A stretch of DNA of 20,591 nt from CABMGO01 sp964408125. Its GTDB lineage: Archaea; Nanobdellota; Nanobdellia; Pacearchaeales; GW2011-AR1. The DNA lies in the NCBI GenBank assembly GCA_964408125.1, contig CAYOYC010000010.1:1-20591 (forward strand), written 5' to 3'. Shown in pieces: positions 12,015 through 20,591 of this stretch (position 1 is its first letter; each line of letters starts with the position of its first letter). A program made the translations under genes and the position numbers. The notes under the pieces were generated by a model, which saw nothing but the letters and a program-made list of their open reading frames with translations, had not been told where the DNA came from and ran no database searches.

Positions 12015-13226
12015 ATGGGTGTTCAAATAGGTCATATTTTCGATTCTGCAATGAAAAGCTCTTTATTTAAAGACAAAAGTGTTTTACAAACCAATTATAC
12101 ACCACAATCAATACCTCATAGAGATAAGCAAATAGAACAAGTGGCATCTATATTAGCCCCAATATTAAGGGGAGAAAAAACTAGTAATTTGTTTGTTTAT
12201 GGCAAAACAGGTACTGGAAAAACATTATCTGTTCAATATGTAAGAGATGAATTAATAAAAAGATCAAAAGAAATAGGAGTAGATATTAGAATTGAATATT
12301 TAAATTGTAAATTAAAGAAAGTTGCAGATACAGAATATAGAATACTTGCGGCCTTAATTGATTTATTGGGGGGAAAAGTAGCAGAAACAGGGTTACCAAC
12401 AGGACAAGTTTATTCTAAATTTGTTGAATTAATTGATAGTAAAAAACAAATAGTAATTATTATTTTTGATGAAATAGATCAAGCTATTAAAAAAATAGAT
12501 GATAACTTCTTATATACACTAACAAGGCTAAATTCAGAATTAAGTAAGGCACAAATTTCACTTATAGGAATTTCAAACGATGTTACTTTTTTAGAAAATA
12601 TAGACCCGAGAGTTAAAAGTTCTCTTGGGGAAGAAGAAATTGTTTTTCCACCATATAACGCAGTACAATTAAAAGATATTCTAAATGAAAGATGTAAGCA
12701 GGCATTTAAAGAGAATGCAGTGGATGAGGCGGTCATAAATAAATGCGCCGGGTTTGCTGCAAGGGAACATGGAGATGCTAGAAGAGCCCTTGATTTATTA
12801 AGGATTGCGGGCGAATTAGCAGAAAGGGATGGAAAAAGTAGAATAACAGAAGAATATATTGATCAAGCAAATCAAAAAATCGAAAAAGATAAAATATTAG
12901 ATATTGTCGAAACTGAACCAGCACAGTTTCAAGCAGTCCTCTATTCTATTTTGCAATTAAATAAAAAACAAAAAGGGGAAATCAATAATTTTTTTACAGG
13001 AGATATTTTTAATTATTATCAAAACGTATGTAATAGCGTTAAAATAGAAATATTAACACAAAGGAGAATATCAGACATTATAGGAGAGATTGATATGTTA
13101 GGGTTAATTAATGCCAAGGTTATTTCCAAAGGTAGGCACGGAAGAACAAGAGAGGTAAAATTATCTATTCCTTCAAATCTTTTAGATAAGGTTGAGGCTA
13201 TTTTAGTTGAATCGTTAGGGATCTAA
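12015..13226 (+). CDS. cdc6: Orc1/Cdc6 replication initiator
   Basis: AAA+ origin-binding ATPase, 403 aa, the usual archaeal length. It recognises origin recognition boxes, melts the origin and helps load the MCM helicase. Visible are Walker A GKTGTGKT (63-70), Walker B IIIFDEID (148-155), sensor 1 ISND (186-189), DPRVKSSL near 198-205, sensor 2 GDARRALDLL (253-262), and a C-terminal winged helix from about 300 to 403 (LTQRRISDIIGEIDMLGLI, then KGRHGRTREVKLSI). It lies immediately right of the predicted origin and is followed after 50 nt by the PolD small subunit gene, an order known in other archaea. All ATPase motifs look intact. Confidence 0.95.
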   Translation: MGVQIGHIFDSAMKSSLFKDKSVLQTNYTPQSIPHRDKQIEQVASILAPILRGEKTSNLFVYGKTGTGKTLSVQYVRDELIKRSKEIGVDIRIEYLNCKLKKVADTEYRILAALIDLLGGKVAETGLPTGQVYSKFVELIDSKKQIVIIIFDEIDQAIKKIDDNFLYTLTRLNSELSKAQISLIGISNDVTFLENIDPRVKSSLGEEEIVFPPYNAVQLKDILNERCKQAFKENAVDEAVINKCAGFAAREHGDARRALDLLRIAGELAERDGKSRITEEYIDQANQKIEKDKILDIVETEPAQFQAVLYSILQLNKKQKGEINNFFTGDIFNYYQNVCNSVKIEILTQRRISDIIGEIDMLGLINAKVISKGRHGRTREVKLSIPSNLLDKVEAILVESLGI

Positions 13227-13276
13227 CTTTTCACTTGATCAAATTAAACTGTTTACCAACAGGTGTTGAGAGTGAT

Positions 13277-14821
13277 ATGGAAGTTAAAAAACAAATATTA
13301 AAGTTGTGTATAGAAAAGGGTTTCCTTATCGATAAGGAAATATTAGAATTATTAATATTATTTAAAGAATCCTTTTCTTTTAAATTAATAAATAAACTTT
13401 CTGAAATAAAAGTAAAAGAAAGGGTTATTACAAGAAATATTATCCTAGAGAATAACGAAACCCTTAAAGGTGTTTTTCAGGACGATGAAGAAAAAGAACA
13501 CCTCAAGTCATTTTTTGATTCATTAAATTTTTCTCTAAAAGATTTTACTAAAAAGGATGGTTTTCAAGAGGATATAAAAATAATATCTTCTATCGGTTTT
13601 GGCTCTAAAAAAATAAAAGTAGAGGATTTTGTTAATCATTTTAAGAACAGATACAATCAAATTAAAGAGATTATAGAGCAAAAAGATATTAATGATTTAA
13701 AGTCTATCAGAAGAATTGGGTCTAGCGGCGAAAGTCAAAATATTATAGTCATGATTTATGATAAAAAAGTAACTAAAAATAAAAATATAATTTTTGATGT
13801 AGAAGATATAACTGGTAAAACCAAGATATTGGTTAATATTAATAAAAAGGAATTATATAATAAATGTAAAAACATTCTACCAGATGAGGTTGTTTGTTTT
13901 AATGTTTCTGGGAATAGAGAAATTTTATTTGCAAACGATGTTGTTTTTCCAGATTGTTTTTTAGATAAAAAAGAAAGCTTAGAGGAGGATGTGTATATTG
14001 CATTTAGTTCTGATATTCATATTGGATCTAAAATGTTTTTAGAAAAGCCATTTTTGAGATTTATACAATGGATTAACGGCAAGTATGGCAACGAAGAAGA
14101 AAAGAGTATTGCAAAAAGGATAAAGTACTTGTTTTTGATTGGAGACAATATAGATGGAGTCGGTGTTTTTCCAGAACAAGAGGGTTTATTAGTTATCCCG
14201 GGGGTTTTGGAACAATATAAAAAACTAGAAGAATATTTAAAAATGATAAGAAAAGACGTGAAAATAATAATTTCTCCTGGCCAACATGATGCGGTTTGGG
14301 TGGGGGAGCCACAGCATTCATTAAGTAGGAATTGGGCCCCGGGTATTTTGGAAATGGAAAATGTTTTAACCACCCCTAATCCCTGCCTTATAGAAATAGG
14401 GGGAAAAATTAAAATATTAACATATCATGGTGCTAGTTTTCATGGGATTGTTAACCAAATACCGGATATAAGAATAAAGCATGGGCACAATAGTCCAACT
14501 ACGGTTATAAAAGAGCTTTTAAAAAACAGACACTTGGCTCCAGTGCATGGAGAGTGTGATTATATCCCGACAGAGAAGGGCGATTGTATGGTTATTGACA
14601 TTGTTCCTGATATTATTGTTACGGGTGACTGGCATAAGCCAGAGGTTTCAGAATATAATAATATACAATTAATAACAAGTTCTTGCTGGCAGGCAATTAC
14701 TCCATTTGGTGAAAAAGTTGGTAAAAACCCAGACCCGTGTAAAGTTCCTGTTTTAAATTTAAAAACTAGAGAAGTAAAAATATTAAATTTTTTTAAGGAG
14801 GATGAAAATGACGGCAAATGA
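13277..14821 (+). CDS. polD1: DNA polymerase D small subunit (DP1)
   Basis: The proofreading subunit of archaeal PolD, 514 aa from the ATG at 13277; an in-frame TTG at 13235 is a less likely start. An OB-fold-like region lies at about residues 155-215 and the calcineurin-like phosphoesterase at 240-500. Phosphoesterase motifs: SDIH (D246, H248), GDNIDG (D290), GQHD (336-338), YHG (H384), GDWH (450-453), then SSCWQAITPF. The family normally has GNHD and GHxH, so the metal-binding Asn is Gln336 and the first His of the last motif is Asp451. This could weaken the 3'-5' exonuclease or be a lineage variant. The gene overlaps polD2 by 14 nt, so the subunits should be co-produced. Confidence 0.93.
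   Translation: MEVKKQILKLCIEKGFLIDKEILELLILFKESFSFKLINKLSEIKVKERVITRNIILENNETLKGVFQDDEEKEHLKSFFDSLNFSLKDFTKKDGFQEDIKIISSIGFGSKKIKVEDFVNHFKNRYNQIKEIIEQKDINDLKSIRRIGSSGESQNIIVMIYDKKVTKNKNIIFDVEDITGKTKILVNINKKELYNKCKNILPDEVVCFNVSGNREILFANDVVFPDCFLDKKESLEEDVYIAFSSDIHIGSKMFLEKPFLRFIQWINGKYGNEEEKSIAKRIKYLFLIGDNIDGVGVFPEQEGLLVIPGVLEQYKKLEEYLKMIRKDVKIIISPGQHDAVWVGEPQHSLSRNWAPGILEMENVLTTPNPCLIEIGGKIKILTYHGASFHGIVNQIPDIRIKHGHNSPTTVIKELLKNRHLAPVHGECDYIPTEKGDCMVIDIVPDIIVTGDWHKPEVSEYNNIQLITSSCWQAITPFGEKVGKNPDPCKVPVLNLKTREVKILNFFKEDENDGK
14795..14801 (+). promoter_or_regulatory. Shine-Dalgarno sequence deciding the DP2 start
   Basis: AAGGAGG ends 1 nt before the start of an ATG at 14802 but 6 nt before the one at 14808. 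Only the second has workable spacing, so 14808 is the start. Confidence 0.75.
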
Positions 14822-17800
14822 GGAGTATTTTCAGGGCATAATAAAAAAAGTTAAAGAGGAATATTCTATCGCAGAGGTTGCTAGAAAGAAAAATATAGAC
14901 CCCGTTAATAAGGTTGAGATATCTATTGCTATGTCTCTTGCAGAGAAATCAGTGGGGCTGATTTCAACCATATATCCGCAGATCGGAGATAGTGTGGGGA
15001 TAAAAATTACTAGTAGAATTTTAGAGCTCGAAAAAGAGTTCGGGCAACTGGATATTGCGGTCAGTTTTAAAATAGCTGAAGAGATAGCTAGGGAAAAATT
15101 CTGTAAGTTCGAGTCTTTATTACAGGCAATAGATGCGGGGGTTAGAGTGGGATTTGCGTATCATACATTGGGAGTGGTTGCTTCGCCGATAGAAGGATAT
15201 ACGGAATTGTCCTTAGAAAAAACAAAAGAAGGGAAAGAGTATTTTGTTGCGTATTTTTCTGGTCCAATAAGATCTGCGGGGACTACGGCAATGTGTGTGG
15301 TGCTGATGTTAATAGATTATCTTAGGGAGTTATTTGGTTATGCAAAATATGATCCAAGTGAGGATGAGGTTAAAAGATATTTGACAGAGAACTATGATTA
15401 TCATGAAAGGGTTACTAACTTACAATATTTACCAACAGAAGAGGAGGTTTTATTTTTAGCTAGGAATATACCTATACAAATAGATGGAGACCCAACGGAA
15501 GACAAGGAGGTCTCAAATTATAAAGACTTAGACAGGGTTAAGACAAATTTTATCAGAGGAGGAATGTGTTTGTGTTTTTCAGAGGGGCTTGCGCAAAAGG
15601 CGGCAAAAGGGTGGAGGTTATTAAAGGGGTTTAAAGACAGAGGGTTCCAATCTTCAGGTTGGGATTTTCTTCCAAAATATATTGATTTACATAAAAAAAG
15701 AGAACGCGGAACAGAAGATACAGCTGCAACTTACATGAAGGATTTGGTTGCGGGAAGGCCCACATTTGGTCACCCGGGTCGTTCTGGCGGCTTTAGATTT
15801 AGATATGGTAGATCAAGAGCTTCTGGGTTTTCCGCCACCGCGATACACCCCGCAACAATGTGGATTTCTGATGGTTTTCTGTCCAGCGGAGTCCAATTGA
15901 AAACAGAGAAACCAATAAAAGGTTGTGTTGTTAGCTGTTGTGATTCTTTAGACGGACCGATTGTAAGGCTAAAAAACGGAAGCGTAAGAAAGATTATCAA
16001 CGAAGATGAGGCAAAATATATATATAAAGATATTGATGAAATTTTATATTTTGGAGATATTCTTTTTTCAATAGGTGACGTTATTAATAGAAATACAGAG
16101 CTTCCGAGAGCAGGATATGTTGAGGAGTGGTGGTTGTTAGATTTAGAAAAAAATGGAGGAGGGTGTCAAATTAATGAATTTGATATTTCTCTTGAAAAAG
16201 CAATTGAATTATCTGAAAAATATCTTGTTCCAATACATCCCTCCCATATTTTCTATTGGACACAAATAAATAAAGAGCAATTCCTTTTTTTGATTGATTG
16301 GTTTAAAAATGCCCAATGGACTAATGGGTTAACTCTTCCCTTTAGTAATGATTTTTCAAATGGAAAGAGGGCGTTGGAACTTTTAGGGGTAGAGCATGAG
16401 GTAATTTCTAATAGTGTGGTTTTTAAAAATGGAGAGGCGTTTTTATTAAATTTAGGATTAAGTAAGGGGTCTGATTTTAAAAAGTTTGCAGAGTTTTTTT
16501 TAAAAGATAACAAAAGTTTTGATAAAGAGGTTTTGGAAATTGTAAATTCTTTATCAAAATATACTATAAAAGATAAGGCGGGTGATTTTATTGGGTCTAG
16601 AATGGGTAGGCCGGAAAAAGCGAAGTTAAGAAAATTAACCGGGAGCCCAAGTTGTTTATTCCCAGTTGGGGAAGAAGGGGGTAGGTTAAGGAGTATAAAG
16701 GAGGCATTTGTTAAGGGATATGTAAAATCTAGTTTTCCTATATTTTTTTGTGATAAGTGTAATAGAGAAGTTATTTCTGGTAGTTGTGATGCTTGTGGTG
16801 TGGAGGCAAAAAGAAGGTATTATTGCGTACAATGTGGAGAGGTTAAAATACATAAAGAATGCGTGGTTCATGGAGGGTGTTTAAATTATTATAATAGAGG
16901 CGTCGATGTTAAGAATATTTTTTCTAATGTTCTTAAAAAAATGAATTTAGTGGATGGTTTTTCAGAGAATATCAAAGGAATCAAGGGTACTAATAATGAG
17001 GGGCATGATTTTGAGGATGTTTCGAAGGGTGTTTTACGGGCAAAATATAATTTATGTGTAAACAAAGATGGGACTATAAGATATGATGCGACAGAAATTC
17101 CATTGACACATTTTAAGCCACAGGAAATAGGGGTGTCTGTTGATAGATTGAGAGAACTGGGGTACAATAAAGATGTTTATGGAGAGGAGTTGTTAAAAAA
17201 GGACCAGGTTTTGCTTTTAATGCCGCATGACATTGTTCTTCCGTGTTGCCCAGAGACGAAGGATGAGAGGGCAGATGATGTTTTTTTAAATATCAGTAAA
17301 TTTGTTGATGAATTATTAGAGAGGGTTTATGGTGTTGCGGCGTATTATAATCTAAACAATAGGGAAGATTTAGTCGGGCAGCTAGTTGTTTTTATGGCTC
17401 CGCATAATTGCGGGGGTGTGGTTGGAAGAATTATCGGTTTTTGCAAATTACAGGGATTACTTGCAAGTCCGTTTATGCATGCAGCGGTCAGAAGAGATTG
17501 TGATGGGGACGAGGCGTCTATTATGTTATTAATGGATGTTCTTTTAAATTTTTCTAGAAAATTTCTACCTTCACACAGGGGAGGAACTCAAGATGCACCA
17601 CTTGTTTTAAATGCGAGGATTAGAGCAGGGGAGGTAGATGATCAAATTTTAGATTTTGAAACATGTTTTAGGTATCCAATAGAATTATATGAGTTGGCGG
17701 AGCATAGGAAGCATTCTTCAGATGTTATAATAGAAACAGTTAAGAGTATGTTAAAGTTAGATAAAAATCCATTTACAGAGATGGGATTTACGCACAATAT

Positions 17801-18233
17801 AACAGATTTTAATAGAGGTGTTGTTAATTCCTCCTATAAAACATTACCAACCATGAGGGAGAAGGTGGGTGCACAAATGGAATTAGTCGAAAAATTAAGA
17901 GCAGTCGATGCTCCTGATGTTGCTAGATTGATTATTGAAAGGCATTTTATTAGAGATATAAGGGGGAATTTGAGAAAGTTTTCTCATCAGCAATTTAGGT
18001 GTTCTGGGTGTAATGAAAAATTTAGGAGACCGCCCCTTATTGGAGTTTGCACAAGATGCGGGGGGAGAATTATATTTACAATCTCGGAAGGAAGTATTAG
18101 AAAGTACTTAGAGGAAGCGATACTTTTAGCAAATAAATATAACATACCGGATTATACAAAACAGGCGTTAAGCTTAACTAAGGAGTATATAGAAGGTGTT
18201 TTTGGGGAAGATGGAAAACAGGCTCCAAACTAG
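14808..18233 (+). CDS. polD2: DNA polymerase D large subunit (DP2), catalytic
   Basis: Catalytic subunit of the archaeal replicative PolD, 1141 aa. The double-psi beta-barrel active site carries RRDCDGDEAS at 895-904, with the catalytic aspartates D899 and D901; the usual Asn before CDGDE is Asp here. Upstream signatures include FSGPIRSAGTTAM, GHPGRSGGFRFRYGRSR and KLTGSPSCLFPVGEEGGR. Zinc-binding clusters lie at about 647-690 (CDKCNRE, CDACG, CVQCG) and about 1065-1085 (CSGCNEKF, CTRCGG). No intein is present. The C-terminus stops at FGEDGKQAPN, with no clear PCNA-interacting (PIP) motif, which DP2 usually carries there. The stop codon is TAG. It overlaps DP1 by 14 nt. Confidence 0.96.
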   Translation: MTANEEYFQGIIKKVKEEYSIAEVARKKNIDPVNKVEISIAMSLAEKSVGLISTIYPQIGDSVGIKITSRILELEKEFGQLDIAVSFKIAEEIAREKFCKFESLLQAIDAGVRVGFAYHTLGVVASPIEGYTELSLEKTKEGKEYFVAYFSGPIRSAGTTAMCVVLMLIDYLRELFGYAKYDPSEDEVKRYLTENYDYHERVTNLQYLPTEEEVLFLARNIPIQIDGDPTEDKEVSNYKDLDRVKTNFIRGGMCLCFSEGLAQKAAKGWRLLKGFKDRGFQSSGWDFLPKYIDLHKKRERGTEDTAATYMKDLVAGRPTFGHPGRSGGFRFRYGRSRASGFSATAIHPATMWISDGFLSSGVQLKTEKPIKGCVVSCCDSLDGPIVRLKNGSVRKIINEDEAKYIYKDIDEILYFGDILFSIGDVINRNTELPRAGYVEEWWLLDLEKNGGGCQINEFDISLEKAIELSEKYLVPIHPSHIFYWTQINKEQFLFLIDWFKNAQWTNGLTLPFSNDFSNGKRALELLGVEHEVISNSVVFKNGEAFLLNLGLSKGSDFKKFAEFFLKDNKSFDKEVLEIVNSLSKYTIKDKAGDFIGSRMGRPEKAKLRKLTGSPSCLFPVGEEGGRLRSIKEAFVKGYVKSSFPIFFCDKCNREVISGSCDACGVEAKRRYYCVQCGEVKIHKECVVHGGCLNYYNRGVDVKNIFSNVLKKMNLVDGFSENIKGIKGTNNEGHDFEDVSKGVLRAKYNLCVNKDGTIRYDATEIPLTHFKPQEIGVSVDRLRELGYNKDVYGEELLKKDQVLLLMPHDIVLPCCPETKDERADDVFLNISKFVDELLERVYGVAAYYNLNNREDLVGQLVVFMAPHNCGGVVGRIIGFCKLQGLLASPFMHAAVRRDCDGDEASIMLLMDVLLNFSRKFLPSHRGGTQDAPLVLNARIRAGEVDDQILDFETCFRYPIELYELAEHRKHSSDVIIETVKSMLKLDKNPFTEMGFTHNITDFNRGVVNSSYKTLPTMREKVGAQMELVEKLRAVDAPDVARLIIERHFIRDIRGNLRKFSHQQFRCSGCNEKFRRPPLIGVCTRCGGRIIFTISEGSIRKYLEEAILLANKYNIPDYTKQALSLTKEYIEGVFGEDGKQAPN

Positions 18234-18362
18234 GTTTAGACCCCGGGGCGTGCAAGACATCATGCCTTGTTAGTTTTAGAAGGTTTAATTCTGTATTTCT
18301 TGTAGTTATTTATATGTTGTAATATAGATATTTAATTACCACCACTCAATGCTAAGATATAG

Positions 18363-18370
18363 TTATAAAT
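18363..18370 (+). promoter_or_regulatory. TATA box of dnaE
   Basis: TTATAAAT is centred about 25 nt before the ATG at 18391, giving the same leaderless spacing as native genes here. The rest of the 157-nt gap after polD2 holds a CCCCGGGG palindrome at about 18241-18248 and no gene. Confidence 0.55.
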
Positions 18371-18390
18371 GGTAGGGCTATGGAGATTTT

Positions 18391-20591
18391 ATGGTATTTA
18401 CACATCTACATTTACATACGGAATATAGTCTTCTTGATGGGGCTACCAAAATAGAAAAATTATTTGAGCATGTGAAGGGTATGGGGATGGATTCGGTCGC
18501 AATTACAGAGCACGGGAACATGGGGGCCATTATAAAAAAATATCAATTAGCGAAAAAGGCAGGCGTAAAATTAATATTTGGTTTTGAGGCGTATATAACA
18601 GAGGATATGCAAAGAAAGGAGAAGGGCAAGGATTATCACCTAATACTTTTAGCTAAAGACTTAGTAGGTTATCAAAATTTAATTAAGTTGGTTTCTATTG
18701 CAAATAGCGAGGGTTTTTATTATAGGCCAAGAATAGATAGGAATATTCTGAAAAAATATTCTGATGGTATTATATGTATGAGTGCATGTATCGCAAACGA
18801 TATTGCAAGAAGTGCAATCGCCGGGGATGTGGAAGGAGCGGAGAGGATAATAGAATCGTATTTGGATATATTCGGTAAAGAAAATTTTTATCTAGAGGTT
18901 CAAAACCATAAAATAGACGAAGAAAAAATTGTTTTAGAATTTTATCGTAAAATGGCAGTCAAATACGATCTTAAAATTGTTGCGACTACTGATAGCCATT
19001 ATCTCAGAAAAGAAGATGTGCATGCTCATGAAATCATGCTAGCTATTCAGACTAATGCGTTAATGAGCGACCCTAATAGGATGAGGTTTAGTGGCGAAGG
19101 ATATCATGTTATGAGCGAAGAAGAGGTTCGTGCACTTTTTCCAGAAAATCCAGAATATGTTGATATAACAAAAGAAGTTGCAGACAGGTGTAACGTCGAA
19201 TTAAATATAGGTCAAACTATTTTTCCAGAGTTTAATGTTCCAGATGGAATGAGCCATAGGGATCATCTGTACAAGTTGTGTAAGGAAGGGTTAGATGAAA
19301 AATATGGAAGCAAGACTAATTACAAAGAAGCTTTTGAAAGGATGGAGTTTGAATTATCCGTTATTAATAAAATGGGTTTCGAAACTTATTTTTTGATTGT
19401 TGCTGATTTTATTAGAGATGCAAAGAAGCATTGTCAGGTCGGGCCAGGGCGTGGTAGTGGTGCCGGGTCTATTGTGGCATATTGTTTGGGAATTACACAA
19501 TTAGAGCCGTTGGGTTTGGGTTTATTATTTGAGCGTTTTTTAAATCCAGACAGGGTTTCTTTGCCGGATTTTGATATAGATTTTGGAAATAAAGAGGTTG
19601 TTTTAGATTATGTTAGAAAAAAATATGGCCAAGATAAGGTTGCGATGATTGGAACATTCGGAACAATGGGAGCGAAGGCTGTTTTAAAAGATGTTATGAG
19701 AGTTTTTAAAATTCCCTTCGAAGAGGCGAACGAAATAACAAAGCTTGTTGAGAGTGAGACAATATATGAATCACTTAATGCCAAAGACCAAAGAGGGCAT
19801 CCAACTCCCGAATCGGTTAAGCTTAAAGCATATGCCGAAAAATATGAAGAAATATTTAAGGCGGCCAGAACACTTGAGGGGTGTGTTAGACACAAGGGTG
19901 TTCATGCGTGTGGAGTTGTTTGGGGGCAAAGAGGGATTACTGAATATATTCCGACATATTCTAGAAATGGAGATACGGTTACACAGGTCGAGGGCCCGGA
20001 TATAGAGGCGTATGGACTTGTTAAATTTGATTTTTTAGGGTTAGAAACCTTAAATATTATAAAAAAAGTTTTAGACACAATTGGGAAAGATGATAAGTGG
20101 CTTGAAAACATTCCGATTGATGATGATGCGGTTTATGGGATGCTGAGAAGATCGGAAAGTATAGGTGTTTTTCAAATTGAAAGTGAGGGCATGAGAAAAA
20201 CCCTTTCCCTTATTCAGCCGACTTGTTTTGATGATATTATTGCTATTGTTGCTTTATACAGACCAGGCCCGATGCAATATTTGGAGGTTTATGCGAATAG
20301 GAAGCACGGAAGAGAGACTGTAGAATATCCTCATGAGAGGAGTAAAAATATTTTAGGGCCAACATACGGAATTATGGTTTATCAAGAGCAGGTTATGCAG
20401 TTAGCTAGGGAGTTGGCAAACTTCACTAGGGGGGAGTCGGATACACTTAGGAAGGCTATCGGAAAGAAAAAACTGGATTTAATGATGCAGATGGAGAAAA
20501 AATTCAAAGATGGATGTGCTGATCATTCTGCAATGGACGAAAGAGATGTAAATAAATTATGGGATGATATTGTAAAGTTCGCATCGTATTC
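18391..20591 (+). CDS. dnaE: Bacterial-type DNA polymerase III alpha subunit, partial
   Basis: C-family DNA polymerase, the replicase of bacteria; 733 codons are present and the rest (fingers, clamp-binding, OB regions) lies beyond the window. The N-terminal PHP domain (1-270) has all nine metal ligands in place: H7, H9, D16, H41, E66, H83, C133, D201, H203. The set is complete in PHP domains known to act as proofreading exonucleases, such as Thermus DnaE, and degenerate in E. coli. The palm has GPGRGSGAGS near 352, PDFDIDF with D393 and D395, and KFDFLGL with D547. The thumb-side motifs GVFQIESEGM and ALYRPGPM follow. Frame is open throughout. Probably acquired from bacteria. It lies 157 nt after polD2, same strand, with its own promoter and GGAG at 18382. 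Confidence 0.95.
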   Translation, partial: MVFTHLHLHTEYSLLDGATKIEKLFEHVKGMGMDSVAITEHGNMGAIIKKYQLAKKAGVKLIFGFEAYITEDMQRKEKGKDYHLILLAKDLVGYQNLIKLVSIANSEGFYYRPRIDRNILKKYSDGIICMSACIANDIARSAIAGDVEGAERIIESYLDIFGKENFYLEVQNHKIDEEKIVLEFYRKMAVKYDLKIVATTDSHYLRKEDVHAHEIMLAIQTNALMSDPNRMRFSGEGYHVMSEEEVRALFPENPEYVDITKEVADRCNVELNIGQTIFPEFNVPDGMSHRDHLYKLCKEGLDEKYGSKTNYKEAFERMEFELSVINKMGFETYFLIVADFIRDAKKHCQVGPGRGSGAGSIVAYCLGITQLEPLGLGLLFERFLNPDRVSLPDFDIDFGNKEVVLDYVRKKYGQDKVAMIGTFGTMGAKAVLKDVMRVFKIPFEEANEITKLVESETIYESLNAKDQRGHPTPESVKLKAYAEKYEEIFKAARTLEGCVRHKGVHACGVVWGQRGITEYIPTYSRNGDTVTQVEGPDIEAYGLVKFDFLGLETLNIIKKVLDTIGKDDKWLENIPIDDDAVYGMLRRSESIGVFQIESEGMRKTLSLIQPTCFDDIIAIVALYRPGPMQYLEVYANRKHGRETVEYPHERSKNILGPTYGIMVYQEQVMQLARELANFTRGESDTLRKAIGKKKLDLMMQMEKKFKDGCADHSAMDERDVNKLWDDIVKFASY

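Noticed and set aside
12479..16513. Minus-strand ORFs opposite orc1, polD1 and polD2, and similar ORFs opposite other genes
   Set aside because: They lie antisense inside well-supported genes, have low-complexity translations and no own signals; they are shadows of the coding frames.
18391..20591. dnaE as bacterial contamination or assembly chimera
   Set aside because: It has the same AT-rich codon style, an archaeal TATA box at leaderless spacing, and lies only 157 nt after polD2. Only read coverage could settle this fully.
1..20591. CRISPR array, insertion sequence or intein
   Set aside because: No regularly spaced repeat-spacer pattern, no transposase, and no intein inserted in the polD2 or dnaE motifs was seen.

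Overview
The window is a stretch of archaeal chromosome that is AT-rich by eye. It carries archaeal ribosomal proteins eL18, uL13 and uS9, an Orc1/Cdc6 initiator, both subunits of the archaea-specific DNA polymerase D, an archaeal Xer recombinase, a tRNA-Ser(CGA), and TATA boxes 25-30 nt upstream of start codons that mostly have no leader. The compact layout, the many short unrecognised proteins and the shortened DP2 suggest a small-genome DPANN archaeon (Pacearchaeota/Woesearchaeota-like). That placement is an inference, not a phylogeny.

Layout: (1) 1-1272, ribosomal protein operon eL18-uL13-uS9 with overlapping ATGA junctions and a potentially structured 5' leader. (2) 1399-4138, a Fic-fold protein whose catalytic motif is degenerate, convergent with a three-gene minus-strand cassette: two paralogous RNase H-fold-like proteins of 200 aa each, plus a zinc-ribbon protein carrying the C-terminal domain of serine recombinases without the catalytic domain. 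(3) 4251-6085, two membrane proteins and the tyrosine recombinase XerA. (4) 6086-10321, an accessory region with small membrane proteins, a ribbon-helix-helix protein, an ORF broken by an in-frame TAG, three winged-helix proteins (two with coiled coils), and intergenic DNA rich in inverted and direct repeats. (5) 10696-11514, tRNA-Ser, a conserved hypothetical and a PRC-barrel protein. (6) 11655-11844, a probable replication origin: two inverted origin-recognition-box-like sequences around about 140 bp of almost pure A+T, just upstream of orc1/cdc6. (7) 12015-18233, orc1/cdc6, polD small subunit (DP1) and polD large subunit (DP2) on one strand. (8) 18391 to the window end, the first 733 codons of a bacterial-type DNA polymerase III alpha subunit (DnaE), under its own archaeal-looking TATA box.

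The right-hand third is therefore a replication locus: origin, initiator, PolD, and then a C-family polymerase that archaea are not expected to use. The DnaE fragment keeps all nine metal ligands of the PHP exonuclease and the three palm aspartates. The adjacent DP1 carries substitutions in two metal-binding motifs of its proofreading phosphoesterase (GNHD is GQHD, GHxH is GDWH). This suggests, as inference only, that replication or proofreading work is shared between the two polymerases. Other points worth attention are an exact 20-bp ORB-like repeat read in two different frames inside a winged-helix gene at 9695-9757, the RNase H-like/recombinase-like cassette, and the structured leader of the ribosomal operon.
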